From CADEFQ01 sp050249415 (GTDB lineage: Bacteria > Pseudomonadota > Gammaproteobacteria > Steroidobacterales > Steroidobacteraceae), in contig JBFWQO010000009.1 in the NCBI GenBank assembly GCA_050249415.1, positions 1 to 64,000 on the forward strand: a DNA stretch of 64,000 nt. Direction: 5' to 3'. Of the stretch, positions 43,324-52,555 are shown in pieces. Every line of letters starts with the position of its first letter. Position 1 is the first letter of the stretch. The notes beneath the pieces were generated by a model, which was not told where the DNA came from, searched no databases, and saw only the letters and a program-made list of their open reading frames with translations. The translations under genes were made by a program, and so were the position numbers.

Positions 43324-44592
43324 TCACGCCGCCCCGGAGGGTCGTCGCCGCGCCTTTCTCTCCGCGCGCCGCCGCAACATTTCGGGCCGGTCCGCGCTCA
43401 CGCCGGCCGCGACCAGCGCCTCGATCTCCGCCTCGCCGTAGCCGAGGCTCGCCAGCAGCTCGCGCGTGTGCTCGCCGTGCATCGGCGGATGCCGGGTGAC
43501 GCGGCACGGCGTGCCATAGAAGCGGATCGGAACCCCGGTCACATCGACATGGCCGAGCAACGGATGCTCCAGCCGCACGATCATCCCGTTGTGCCGGATC
43601 TGCGGATCCTTGACGACATCTTCGACGTCGTTGATCGGCGCGGTGAGCACGTCGGCGGCGATCAGCCGCTCGACGAGTTCGTCCCGGTCGAACTGCCGCG
43701 TGCGTTCGGCCATCACGCGATCGAGTTCGTCGTGGTTCGCGAGCCGCGACGCGATGTCGTGGAAGCGCGGATCACGGTCCCAGTCCGCGTCGAGGGCCCG
43801 GCAGACATTGCCGAAGAACTTCTCGCTCGGTGTCGTGATGATGACGTGCCGGCCATCCTTCGTCGGATAGACACCCGAGGGTGCGAAATACTGGCTGCGG
43901 TTGCCGGTCCGCTTCGGCGGCTCGCCGGTCGCGAGATAGCTGCCGATGGAACTCGCCTGTGCGTGCATCAGCGCATCCAGCAGCGATACCTCGATGCGCT
44001 GGCCCTCGCCCGTGTGATCGCGGATCCGCAGCGCCGCGAGCGCGGCGTTGCTCACTAGCAGCGAGGTGATCACGTCGACGGCCGGGAATCCCGTGCGCAC
44101 GGGCCCGCCGGCAGGATCGCCATTCAGCCCGAGCACTCCGCAATAGCCCTGTGTCAGGAAGTCGATCCCCGGGCGGCCCGCATACGGCCCGTCGGGACCG
44201 AAGGCCGTGACGCCGATCCACACGATGTCGGGCCGGTGCGCACGCACCTGCTCGTAGTTGAGCCCGAGCTTGCTGAGCGCCGGCTCGCGGACATTCGTGA
44301 TCAGCACGTCGGCCGTCGCAGCGAGCCGCGCGAAGACTTCCTGCCCCCGCGGCTGCTGCATGTCGATCACGATGTCACGCTTGCTGCGATTCAGGCTGAG
44401 GAACGGCCCGCATTCGCCGTCCCGCATCGCGCCGAGGCGCCGGCTGTCGTCGCCGAGGTGCGATTCGACCTTCACGACATCCGCGCCGAGATCGCCGAGC
44501 AGCGTGGCGCCGTAGGGCCCCGCCAGCATCGTCGACACGTCGAGGACACGCAGCCCCTCGAGCGGCCGGGCGGGTACGGTTTTCGCGGACAT
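43324..44592 (-). CDS. CaiB/BaiF-family CoA transferase
   Basis: A 422-residue family III CoA transferase: LRVLDVSTMLAGPYGATLLGDLGADVVKVE, LNRSKRDIVIDMQQPRGQEV, FGPDGPYAGRPGIDF, and FPAVDVITSLLVSNAALAAL with the Asp in place, followed by GEGQRIEVSLLDA. It has a short basic C-terminal tail (ERKARRRPSGAA). It is closest in pattern to the formyl-CoA/succinyl-CoA transferase subgroup. The acyl substrate is unknown. The next upstream gene is a crotonase, 24 bases away. Confidence 0.9.
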   Translation of the reverse strand: MSAKTVPARPLEGLRVLDVSTMLAGPYGATLLGDLGADVVKVESHLGDDSRRLGAMRDGECGPFLSLNRSKRDIVIDMQQPRGQEVFARLAATADVLITNVREPALSKLGLNYEQVRAHRPDIVWIGVTAFGPDGPYAGRPGIDFLTQGYCGVLGLNGDPAGGPVRTGFPAVDVITSLLVSNAALAALRIRDHTGEGQRIEVSLLDALMHAQASSIGSYLATGEPPKRTGNRSQYFAPSGVYPTKDGRHVIITTPSEKFFGNVCRALDADWDRDPRFHDIASRLANHDELDRVMAERTRQFDRDELVERLIAADVLTAPINDVEDVVKDPQIRHNGMIVRLEHPLLGHVDVTGVPIRFYGTPCRVTRHPPMHGEHTRELLASLGYGEAEIEALVAAGVSADRPEMLRRRAERKARRRPSGAA

Positions 44593-44616
44593 CGGGGGTT
44601 CCTCCAGCCGTCGGGC

Positions 44617-45447
44617 TCAGGCGCCGCGGAAGTCGGGCTTGCGCTTCTCGAGGAAGGCCATCGTGCCTTCCTTGGCGTCGGCCGTGGAGGCCACCGCCAC
44701 GCCATAATGCCCCTCGAAATCGAGCATCTGCTCGAGGCTGTGCTGCAGCGACATGTGGACCAGGCGCCGACCCATCTCGACCGCGGTGCTCGCGCGCTTC
44801 GCGATCATCTTCGCGTACTCGAGCGCCGATTCGAGATCCTTGCCTTCCGGCACCAGTTCGTCGATCAGCCCGAGTTCGCGGCACTCCTCCGCTTTGAACA
44901 TCCGCGCCGTCTCGACCATCATCAGCGCGTTGGGCAGGCCGACGATGCGCGGCAGGAAATACGACAGGCCGCAGTCGGGGGCCACGCCGACGCTCGTGAA
45001 AATGGCGCTCATCTTCGTGGTCGTGTCGCCGAAACGGCGGTCGCAGGCGAGCGCGTAGGCGAGGCCCGCCCCGACGGCATGCCCGTGGATCGCCGCGATC
45101 ACGGGTTTGTCGACCGCGACCAGCTGCCGCGCCACGTCGAAAAAGTGGCCGCCGGGCGTCTTCCTCTGCCAGCGCGGAATCGGGCGTGACGCATCCGACG
45201 TGCCGGGCATCGCATGGTCACCCTCGCCGGACAGGAACTCCACGTCGCCGCCCGCGCAGAACGCGCGGCCCGCGCCGGTGAGAACGATCGCGCGGACCGA
45301 GTCGTCGAAGCGCAGGCGGTACAGCAACCCCGACAGCTCCTCCGCCAGCTGCCAGCTGGCGGCATTGAGCTTCCCGGGTCGATTCAACGTGATGATCCCG
45401 ACGTGGTCTTCGAAGGCGTAGCGGAGGGTTTGCAACTCGTGGGTCAT
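44617..45447 (-). CDS. Enoyl-CoA isomerase-like crotonase (PaaG type)
   Basis: A 276-residue crotonase with oxyanion-hole segments GAGRAFCAGGDVEFL and IHGHAVGAGLAYALACD. Neither hydratase Glu is present: AGLA replaces G-C-E, and FTSVGVAPDCGLSYFLPRIVG has Asp where delta3,delta2-enoyl-CoA isomerases and PaaG carry the catalytic acid. Isomerase rather than hydratase activity is therefore likely. A 25-residue insertion follows the CAGGD motif. It starts 11 bases after the CoA-transferase stop. Confidence 0.85.
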   Translation of the reverse strand: MTHELQTLRYAFEDHVGIITLNRPGKLNAASWQLAEELSGLLYRLRFDDSVRAIVLTGAGRAFCAGGDVEFLSGEGDHAMPGTSDASRPIPRWQRKTPGGHFFDVARQLVAVDKPVIAAIHGHAVGAGLAYALACDRRFGDTTTKMSAIFTSVGVAPDCGLSYFLPRIVGLPNALMMVETARMFKAEECRELGLIDELVPEGKDLESALEYAKMIAKRASTAVEMGRRLVHMSLQHSLEQMLDFEGHYGVAVASTADAKEGTMAFLEKRKPDFRGA

Positions 45448-45458
45448 GGCTGTCCCGT

Positions 45459-46679
45459 TCAGTAGATGACTTTGCGCTCGATGAGGTCGCGGTAACGCTC
45501 CTCACCGAGGCCCAGGATCCCGCGGAAGGCGCGATCGTTGTCCTGGCCGATCGTCGGACCGGTCCGCACCCGCGCCGGCGTGCGGCTCAGCTTGACGTAA
45601 GCCCCGTAGATCATTTCACGAAAGCCGAGCGGATGCTCGACTTCGATGAAGGTGTTCCGGGCCGCGTACTGCGGCTCGTGCAGCAGGTCACCCACGTTCA
45701 GCACGGGCGCGGCGGCAACGCCGTGCCGCTGCAGCGTCTCCGCGAGCGCGCGATCGTCGTGCTGCGCCGTCCATGCGGCGATGCGCGCGTGCAACGCATC
45801 GATGTGGGCGACGCGCGCGCTCATCGTGGCGAACTCCGCCGCCCTCGCCCACTCCGGTTCGCCCATCGCACGCACGAACCCGGCCCACTCCGGCTCGGTC
45901 TGCACCGCGATGCTGATCCAGCGATCGTCGCCCTGGCACGGAAAGACCGAATGCGGCGCGCACATCGCGACCGGATGTTCGTTGCTCTTCGGCCCGCCAA
46001 CGCGCCCGTTCAGCACGTAGTCCATGTAGGCCGGCCCGATCATCTGCAGGACCGCTTCCTGCTGCGAGAAATCCACGTGCTGGCCGACACCGGTGTTGCG
46101 GCGATGATTCAGCGCGACGAGGACGGCGAACGCGGCGAAAATGCCCGCCATCGGGTCGGCGAAGGCATTCTCGAACGGTATGGGGCCACCGCCCTTGTAC
46201 CCGACCAGGCTGTCGAGGCCCGTGAGCGACGTGAGACTGAGTCCGTAGGTGCGCACGTGCGCGAGGGGCCCCGTCAGCCCCGCGGCGGGCATCGAGAGCA
46301 TGACGAGGTCGGGTTTCGCACGGCGCAGTTGCGCGTACCCGAGGCCCATCCTGTCGAGCACGCCCGGGCCGAAGTTCTCGATGACGACATCCGACCGCGC
46401 GATGAGTTCGAGCGCGAGGTCGCGCGCCTCCTGCTCCTTCAGGTTCAGTGAAACGGAGCCATTGCCCGCCCAGCACGCGTGGTTCGAGAGGCTGCGGTCG
46501 GGGCCCGGGATGCCCTCGGCGAACGGCGGCAGAGTCCGCAGCATGTCGACCCGCTGGCGCGACTCCACCTTCAGCACTTCGGCGCCGAGGAACGCCAGTG
46601 TCTGGCCCACGACCGGCCCGGCCCAGACCCAGCCGAGATTGACGACCCTGATACCCTCGAGCGGCAGCGCGTTACCCAT
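45459..46679 (-). CDS. CaiB/BaiF-family CoA transferase
   Basis: A 406-residue family III CoA transferase: IRVVNLGWVWAGPVVGQTLAFLGAEVLKVE, LNLKEQEARDLAL, and FADPMAGIFAAFAVLVAL with the catalytic Asp, then GVGQHVDFSQQEAV. The last quarter ends RDLIERKVIY, as in many members. Encoded with another Asp-bearing paralogue 22 bases upstream. Confidence 0.9.
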   Translation of the reverse strand: MGNALPLEGIRVVNLGWVWAGPVVGQTLAFLGAEVLKVESRQRVDMLRTLPPFAEGIPGPDRSLSNHACWAGNGSVSLNLKEQEARDLALELIARSDVVIENFGPGVLDRMGLGYAQLRRAKPDLVMLSMPAAGLTGPLAHVRTYGLSLTSLTGLDSLVGYKGGGPIPFENAFADPMAGIFAAFAVLVALNHRRNTGVGQHVDFSQQEAVLQMIGPAYMDYVLNGRVGGPKSNEHPVAMCAPHSVFPCQGDDRWISIAVQTEPEWAGFVRAMGEPEWARAAEFATMSARVAHIDALHARIAAWTAQHDDRALAETLQRHGVAAAPVLNVGDLLHEPQYAARNTFIEVEHPLGFREMIYGAYVKLSRTPARVRTGPTIGQDNDRAFRGILGLGEERYRDLIERKVIY

Positions 46680-46701
46680 GTCGAATGGCCTTCGCGTGGA
46701 T

Positions 46702-47889
46702 TCAGCTCGCGGCGCGGCCGCGCAGCGCAGCGTACACTTCGGCGTTGTGCTCACCGAGACGGGGAGCCGGGCGCGCAGGACCGCCCGGACTCGCCGGTAA
46801 CCTGAAGGGCGCGCCGAGATTGCGCAGCCGCCCGAGGTCGGGATGCTCGATGTCGACGAAGTAATCGCGCGCCGCGAGGTGCGGCTGCGCGGCCACTTCC
46901 GCGATCGTGAACACGGCGGTGATCGGGCAGCCCGCCGCCTGGCACTTCTCCATGATCTCCATCTTCGTGTGCTGCGCCGTCCACTCCTCGATGAACGAGT
47001 ACATGATGTCGGCATTCTGGGCGCGCACGTACATGTCGTTGAAAATCTCGAGGCGTGCCCATTCAGGATCGCCCATGACCTTGCACAGGCCCCGCCACTG
47101 TCCGTGCTCGAGAGCGAGCATCCACACGTGGCCGTCCTTGCACGGCACGATGGTCGCCGGCGCGCCGAGCGGCATGCCGACACCCGTGCGCTTGTCGAAG
47201 CGTCCCTCCTGCGCCACGAGCCCGATGTTCTGGCCGCCGACGAACGACGCCGCGATCGCCTCGGCGCAGGAGACGTCGACGTGCTGGCCGCCGCCGGCGA
47301 TGTCGCGGCCGTACACCGCGGCGAGCCCCCAGGTCGCGCCGGCGATCGCGCCGTAATAGTCGGCGGAGAACGTGCCGTGCTCGAGCGGCATCTCGCCGGG
47401 CCGGCCGCAGTAGCGCGAGCTCGCGCCGGAGAGGTGGAAGGCGTTCAGGTCATAGCCGTTCCAGCCGCTGTAGGGCCCGGTCTGCCCGAACGGCGTGATG
47501 GAGATCATCACGAGATCGGGATTCACCGCCTGCACCTGCTCGTACTCGAGGTGCCACGCGCGCATCTGCCGCGGCAGGTTGTTCTCCACCAGCACATCCG
47601 CCCAGCGCAGCAGCTGCAGGAACCGTTCACGTCCTTCCGGGACCGTGACATCGCAGGTCACGCCGCGCTTGTTGGTATTGTTGATGAAGTAGAGTCCGCT
47701 TCTCTCGGGATGCGCCACGTCGCCCGGGTACGGGCCCGCCCGTCGCGCGGCGTCGCCGTCCGGCGGCTCCACCTTGATCACGTCGGCGCCGAAATCGCTG
47801 AAGAGCTTCGCGCAGAAGGGGCCGGACACCATCTGCCCGAAATCGAGCACCTTGATGCCGGCCAGGGCGCCGGCGCCGGGCGGGATCAT
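46702..47889 (-). CDS. CaiB/BaiF-family CoA transferase
   Basis: A 395-residue family III CoA transferase: IKVLDFGQMVSGPFCAKLFSDFGADVIKVE, NTNKRGVTCDVTVPEG, FGQTGPYSGWNGYD, and FSADYYGAIAGATWGLAAV with the Asp. GGGQHVDVSCAEA follows. ATG 47889 overlaps the stop of the acyl-CoA dehydrogenase gene (ATGA). The pairing suggests the CoA ester it makes or racemises is the substrate or product of that dehydrogenase. Confidence 0.9.
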   Translation of the reverse strand: MIPPGAGALAGIKVLDFGQMVSGPFCAKLFSDFGADVIKVEPPDGDAARRAGPYPGDVAHPERSGLYFINNTNKRGVTCDVTVPEGRERFLQLLRWADVLVENNLPRQMRAWHLEYEQVQAVNPDLVMISITPFGQTGPYSGWNGYDLNAFHLSGASSRYCGRPGEMPLEHGTFSADYYGAIAGATWGLAAVYGRDIAGGGQHVDVSCAEAIAASFVGGQNIGLVAQEGRFDKRTGVGMPLGAPATIVPCKDGHVWMLALEHGQWRGLCKVMGDPEWARLEIFNDMYVRAQNADIMYSFIEEWTAQHTKMEIMEKCQAAGCPITAVFTIAEVAAQPHLAARDYFVDIEHPDLGRLRNLGAPFRLPASPGGPARPAPRLGEHNAEVYAALRGRAAS

Positions 47890-49049
47890 GGCGTGAACGG
47901 ATCCGGGATCGTCCGCGGCAGGCCCCTGTCGAGCACGTCGATCGCGATCAAGCCCTCGAGATAGCGGGAATCCCACCAGTTCAGTTGCAGTTGCTTGGCG
48001 CGACGATAGTAGAGCTGGATGTCGTAATCGAGCGTGAAGCCGATGCCGCCGTGGACCTGCTGCGCCATGTGCGTCACGTCGCGGAAGGTCTTGCAGCCGA
48101 ACAGCTTCGCCATCGGGGCGAGGCGCTGGATGTCCCGTCCGGTCGAATGTGCCCAGGCCGCTTCATACACGAGGACCTTGGCGCCCTCGACGACCGGTGC
48201 CGCATCGGCCATGTAGTGCGCGAGTGCCTGGAATGCGCCGATTGGCTTGCCGAACTGCTCGCGGTCCTTGGAGTACTGGACGGTGATCTCGAGGGCGCGC
48301 TCGGCGCCGCCCGCCGCATACGCGCCCAGCAGGATGACGGCTTCGTGCATCGCATCCCGCCAGTGCTTCCAGCCGCTGCCCTCCGCGCCGAGGCGCTGTG
48401 CCTTCGCCACGACGACGTCGTCGAACGTGACCCGATACTGCGTGTCGGACGCCATCGATTTCTGCTGCGTGAGCGTCACGCCCTGGGCGGCCGTATCGAC
48501 GAGGAACAGGTCCACGTCCTCCGCTGCGCTTCCGGTGCGTGCCAGCACGAGCAGCTGCTGCGCGGCCTTGGCGCAAAAGACGTGGCGCTTCACGCCGCGC
48601 AGGCTGTAGCCGCCCTTCGCGAGCGTTGCCGCGAGCTGCACTCCTTGCGGCCCGTAACCGCCATCCGGCTCGAGCCATGCGGGAACGACGATGCGCTCGC
48701 CACTGCCGATGGCGGGCAGGAGCGCCTTCTGCTGGGCGGCGTCGCCCGCCCGGCGAATCGCGAGCACGCTCGCCACGGCGCTCGGAAAGTGCGGCCCCGG
48801 GACGAGTGCACGCCCGAACTCCTCGTAGATCATGGCGCAGTCCAGCAGCGTGAGCCCCATGCCGTCGAATTCCTGCGGCACGAGAATCCCGGTGAGCCCC
48901 ATCTCTTTCATGTTCTGCCAGAGCGCTTCCGGCACGCCGAGCGGGTCGTTCTCCATCTGGCGCACCACGTCCACGCCGCAACTCGCCACGCACAGATCGC
49001 GGGTGGTTTCCCGCAACATCCGTTGTTCGTCGGTCAACTTCAGGTCCAT
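47886..49049 (-). CDS. Acyl-CoA dehydrogenase family protein (FadE28-like subunit)
   Basis: A 387-residue acyl-CoA dehydrogenase fold: LTDEQRMLRETTRDL, GLTGILVPQEFDGMGL, YSKDREQFGKPIGAFQALAHYMAD and HGGIGFTLDYDIQLYYRRAK. The middle substrate-binding block is weak (IVVPAWLEPDGGYGP) and the usual catalytic Glu near the C-terminus is not evident, like the non-catalytic partner in steroid-type alpha2beta2 dehydrogenases. It may pair with the dehydrogenase at 51265-52446; that is inference. Confidence 0.85.
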   Translation of the reverse strand: MDLKLTDEQRMLRETTRDLCVASCGVDVVRQMENDPLGVPEALWQNMKEMGLTGILVPQEFDGMGLTLLDCAMIYEEFGRALVPGPHFPSAVASVLAIRRAGDAAQQKALLPAIGSGERIVVPAWLEPDGGYGPQGVQLAATLAKGGYSLRGVKRHVFCAKAAQQLLVLARTGSAAEDVDLFLVDTAAQGVTLTQQKSMASDTQYRVTFDDVVVAKAQRLGAEGSGWKHWRDAMHEAVILLGAYAAGGAERALEITVQYSKDREQFGKPIGAFQALAHYMADAAPVVEGAKVLVYEAAWAHSTGRDIQRLAPMAKLFGCKTFRDVTHMAQQVHGGIGFTLDYDIQLYYRRAKQLQLNWWDSRYLEGLIAIDVLDRGLPRTIPDPFTP

Positions 49050-49095
49050 GGGCTTGCTCTCATTGCAGTCGATCGAACCGGCGCCGGGCGCCGGA

Positions 49096-49578
49096 TCAGG
49101 GTTTCCAGTCCGGGCCCCGGCGGGCCCACGGGTTGTCGTCTTCGTTCGCGGGCAGCGCGAGCTTCGCGTGGCCTTCGGTCGTCAGCGTGCCTGCCACCGA
49201 CACGCCCAGGTCCACTTCCACCCATCGGCAGCCGCCCGCGTCGTCCGATGTGCGTGTCACGCGACCCGAGAAGACCATTTCGTCGCCCGGGAACACGGAC
49301 TTCTTCATCTTGAACGCCAGGCGTCCGAGACGCCCCTTCGGGCCGGTCCAGTCGGTCAGGTAGCGCTCGAACCAGGCCTGGAAGTTCGGCGTGTTGATGA
49401 AGATGTCCTGCACGCCGTTGCGCTCGATCGCGAAATCCTTGTCGTGGTGCATCGGCCGCCAGTCGCGGCTCGCGAGCGCGCCGAGCACGATCGTGGTCGC
49501 GCTCACCTCGACCCGGAGCGGCGGCAGCGCCTGCCCTTCGGTGACTTCGCCCGCGAGCCGGTTGCGCACGGCGGTCAC
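49096..49578 (-). CDS. MaoC-like hot-dog dehydratase subunit
   Basis: A 160-residue hot-dog-fold protein of the MaoC family with the hydratase-2 region reading SRDWRPMHHDKDFA (Asp and His in their expected places), then INTPNFQAWFERYL and PGDEMVFSGRVT. GTG 49578 overlaps the stop of the N-half-type MaoC gene (GTGA). Two-gene MaoC hydratases with one catalytic subunit are typical of steroid side-chain degradation. Confidence 0.85.
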   Translation of the reverse strand: MTAVRNRLAGEVTEGQALPPLRVEVSATTIVLGALASRDWRPMHHDKDFAIERNGVQDIFINTPNFQAWFERYLTDWTGPKGRLGRLAFKMKKSVFPGDEMVFSGRVTRTSDDAGGCRWVEVDLGVSVAGTLTTEGHAKLALPANEDDNPWARRGPDWKP

Positions 49579-50099
49579 GTCTCGTCCTCGGGCCGTCGAT
49601 AGCCGAGGAAGCTGTAGGTTTCGGTGCCGACCCACTCACCCCGCTGGTTGCGCGTCTCGACATCGATGACCCAGAAGCGCCCCGTGCCGAGCTTCGTCTG
49701 CTTGAGCGGGCCGACCGAGCGCACGATCTGGCTCGCCGTCAGCACGTCGCCCATTCGAACCGGTTCACCGAAGCTCGCTTCGTTGCCGACGACGACGGCC
49801 TCGGGCAGTCCGCACAGTGCCTTCAGGTCGAAGTGGGTCATCAGCGCCTTGCGTTCGCCGGGAGCCCCGGGCGCCCAGTAGTGCGGCCGCATCCACACGG
49901 ACAGCATCGTCGGCGGGGCGATGCGGCCCCCGGTGAGTTCACGCGCGATCGTGTCGTCCCAATAGAGCGGATTGCCGTTGCCGGTCGCGGCGCACGTGTT
50001 GTAGACATAGCCGATCTCGATCGGGAACTCCGAGTGCTCCTCGTACTGCGGCACGCCGATGAGCGCCTGGACGGCCGGCGGCAGGTCGGACGACGTCAC
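49575..50099 (-). CDS. MaoC N-terminal-type dehydratase subunit
   Basis: A 174-residue hot-dog protein of the FAS1-like/MaoC_dehydrat_N type: FPIEIGYVYNTCAATGNGNPLYWDD, GGRIAPPTMLSVWMRP, and GEPVRMGDVLTAS. It lacks the clear Asp-x4-His hydratase dyad, so it probably provides the acyl-CoA pocket for the adjacent catalytic subunit. ATG 50099 overlaps the CoA-transferase stop (ATGA). Confidence 0.85.
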   Translation of the reverse strand: MTSSDLPPAVQALIGVPQYEEHSEFPIEIGYVYNTCAATGNGNPLYWDDTIARELTGGRIAPPTMLSVWMRPHYWAPGAPGERKALMTHFDLKALCGLPEAVVVGNEASFGEPVRMGDVLTASQIVRSVGPLKQTKLGTGRFWVIDVETRNQRGEWVGTETYSFLGYRRPEDET

Positions 50100-51256
50100 T
50101 GCACGCTCCCGTTGCCGCGCAACGCACGGATCTCGCCGGCCGAGTAGCCCGCGTCGCCGAGCACCGTATCCGTATCGAGCTGACCGGCAGGCGGCAGATT
50201 GAAGGTCGGCTGGTCACGCTCGGCCCCTGCGAGGTTCGGCGCGAGCTGCCCGAAGGTGCCGTGCTGCGGGTGGTTCGCGGTCATGAATGCGCGTTGCGCG
50301 AGGAGGTGTGGATCCGCGGCGACCTCGGAGATCGCCAGCACCGGCGCGACACAGGTGTCCTCGCCGGCCAGCGCCGCGGTCCACTCGTCGCGCGTGCGCG
50401 TGCGGAACCGCTCCTGCATCGCCCGCCGGATTTCGTCCTGCCGCGACGCGTCGTACTGCGCATCGGCATACTGCTCGACTCCGAGCAACCGGCAGAGATT
50501 GCGGAAGAACTTGCCCTCGATCGCGCCGACCGCGACGTGCTTGCCGTCGCCCGTCGTGTACACGCCGTAGCACGCGAACCGGCCGGTGAGCAATGCGGAC
50601 CCCGGCAGCGTTTCCTCGCCGGTGGCGAGGTACTGGTCGATGTACAGCGACATCAGGTTCAGCACGCCGTCGACGACCGACACGTCGAGATGCGTGCCGA
50701 CTCCGGTCTTTGCGCGCCCGACCAGCGCCGCCATGATCGCCATCGCCGCGTGCATGCCGCCGCCCGCGCTGTCGGCCACAGTGGCGCCGGGCAGCGCGGG
50801 GCGCCCTTCGGCATCGCGACCACTGCACGCGAGAAACCCGCCGACGGCGAGGTAGTCGATGTCGTGTCCCGCCCATTGCGAGTAGGGGCCGTGCTGGCCG
50901 TAGCCCGTGGTCGAGCAATAGATGAGCCGCGGATTGTGCGCCTTCAGCTGCTCGTAGCCGACACCGAGCCGGCTCGCCACACCGGGCCGGTAGCTCTCGA
51001 TCAGCGCATCGGCCCGGCCCGCGAGGCGCACGATCACGTCCCGCCCCGCATCCGATTTCAGGTTGACGCGGATCCTCTGCATGCCGCGCCCGCCGCCGTA
51101 GGCGTGAAACACGGGCTCGATCGCATCGACGCCCGCTCCCGCCACCGGCGCCACCTTGATCACGCGCATGCCGTAGTCCGCCAGGATCCGCGAGGCGCGT
51201 GCGGCGGGGCCGACGGCGGCGAGATCGAGAGCGGTGAGGCCGTGCAGCAGCGACAT
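50096..51256 (-). CDS. CaiB/BaiF-family CoA transferase/racemase
   Basis: A 386-residue family III protein: LTALDLAAVGPAARASRILADYGMRVIKV, VNLKSDAGRDVIVRLAGRAD, GYGQHGPYSQWAGHDIDYLA, and VADSAGGGMHAAMAIMAAL with the Asp, then GVGTHLDVSVVDGV. GHDIDYLA and the ADSAGGG form resemble alpha-methylacyl-CoA racemases, so racemisation of a methyl-branched acyl-CoA is a good possibility. It sits 8 bases after the dehydrogenase stop. Confidence 0.88.
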   Translation of the reverse strand: MSLLHGLTALDLAAVGPAARASRILADYGMRVIKVAPVAGAGVDAIEPVFHAYGGGRGMQRIRVNLKSDAGRDVIVRLAGRADALIESYRPGVASRLGVGYEQLKAHNPRLIYCSTTGYGQHGPYSQWAGHDIDYLAVGGFLACSGRDAEGRPALPGATVADSAGGGMHAAMAIMAALVGRAKTGVGTHLDVSVVDGVLNLMSLYIDQYLATGEETLPGSALLTGRFACYGVYTTGDGKHVAVGAIEGKFFRNLCRLLGVEQYADAQYDASRQDEIRRAMQERFRTRTRDEWTAALAGEDTCVAPVLAISEVAADPHLLAQRAFMTANHPQHGTFGQLAPNLAGAERDQPTFNLPPAGQLDTDTVLGDAGYSAGEIRALRGNGSVQ

Positions 51257-51264
51257 GGCGGGCG

Positions 51265-52446
51265 TCAGAAGTTCTTCGGCAGGTCGAGCTTGCGCTTCGC
51301 GATGATGTTCTTCTGCACCTCCGAGGATCCGCCGCCGATCGTGTCGATCACCGTGTAGGTGTAGCAGCTCTCCGCGCGACCCTTGAGCGGCGCATCCTCC
51401 GTCCCGAGGGCGAGCTGCGCACCGGGCCCGACGATGTCCATCGTCGCGTCCGCCACGCGTCGCGACAGCTCGGTCGCATACAGCTTGTACTCCGAGGCCT
51501 CGATCGTCGGCGTCTTGGACGAATACAGCGCCGCATCGACGAACCGCACGCCGAGGAGCCGCGCCACTTCGCACTCGGTGGCGAGCTGGGCGACGCGCTG
51601 GCGAATGACCGGATCGTCCTTCAGGGGCTTGCCGTCACGCACGGTGTCGCGGACGAAGTTGCAGAGCAGCTCCACCCGCCCGCGTATCGGCGAGAATGTG
51701 AACATCGTGAAGCGCTCGATATCGAGCGCCTCGGCGATGTACTGGAAGCCCTTGCCGAGTTCGCCGACCCGATAGTCGTCGTGCACGAACACGTTGTCGA
51801 AAAAGACGGCGTTGGTGCGCTCGTTGCCCATCGTGTACATGGGCTGGATGGTCAGGTTCGGGTCGTCCATGCGGACGAGGAACAGCGAGATCCCGTGGTG
51901 CTTCGGCGCCTCGGGATTGGTGCGCGCGCCCACCCAGTACCAGTCGGCGAAGTGCGCCGAGGTCGTGAAGATCTTCTGGCCGTTCAGCACCCAGCCGTCG
52001 CCCTTGCGCTCGGCCTTCAGGCGCATCGCGGCCGCGTCGGAGCCGGCACTCGGCTCGGAATAGCCGACCGCGAACTCGATCTTCGCCGAGAGGATCTGGG
52101 GCAGGAATTCCTTCTTGAGCTTTGCGGAACCGACGCGGATCAGCGTCTTGCCGATGATGCCGATGCCCTTGCCGATCTGCGGCGCACCGACCGACGAGAG
52201 TTTCTCGTTCAGCAGGTACTCGTAGAAGCCCTCGCCATCCTGGCCGCCGACCTCCTTCGGCCAGGTGATGCCGAGCCAGCCCTTCTTCGCGAGCTTGCCC
52301 ATGAAGGCGCGCCGCTCCGGCGTATCGCACACCTGCGCCATGTTCTCGCGGGTGACATCCATGACCATCGGGTCATGGTTGGCCTTCAGGAATTCGTCCA
52401 CTTCGCGCAGGAAGGCGCGCTCTTTGTCGCTGAATTCAAAGTCCAT
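51265..52446 (-). CDS. Acyl-CoA dehydrogenase (FadE26/29-like)
   Basis: A 393-residue acyl-CoA dehydrogenase with complete flavin and substrate blocks: GYSEPSAGSDAAAMRLKA, GWVLNGQKIFTTSAH, and C-terminal TIGGGSSEVQKNIIAKRKLDLP. It starts MDFEFSDKERAFL at ATG 52446. The pattern is that of the catalytic subunit of heterotetrameric steroid-type dehydrogenases, suggesting a partner at 47886-49049. A GTCC-N4-GGAC site lies 110 bases upstream, in a gap large enough for its own promoter. Confidence 0.9.
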   Translation of the reverse strand: MDFEFSDKERAFLREVDEFLKANHDPMVMDVTRENMAQVCDTPERRAFMGKLAKKGWLGITWPKEVGGQDGEGFYEYLLNEKLSSVGAPQIGKGIGIIGKTLIRVGSAKLKKEFLPQILSAKIEFAVGYSEPSAGSDAAAMRLKAERKGDGWVLNGQKIFTTSAHFADWYWVGARTNPEAPKHHGISLFLVRMDDPNLTIQPMYTMGNERTNAVFFDNVFVHDDYRVGELGKGFQYIAEALDIERFTMFTFSPIRGRVELLCNFVRDTVRDGKPLKDDPVIRQRVAQLATECEVARLLGVRFVDAALYSSKTPTIEASEYKLYATELSRRVADATMDIVGPGAQLALGTEDAPLKGRAESCYTYTVIDTIGGGSSEVQKNIIAKRKLDLPKNF

Positions 52447-52555
52447 GCAATGACTCCGGAACGTGGCCGAGCCGCCGTGCGGCGTGCATTGCGGGCAACG
52501 CCGCGCCGCCGTCGAATGTGACTGCAACGTACTGCCCGCCCCCGTGGAGGGCGAC

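Noticed and set aside
43241..43441. A small plus-strand open frame in the operon gap
   Set aside because: It runs into the CoA-transferase gene in antisense, has no ribosome site and has shadow-like Arg/Ser/Ala composition.
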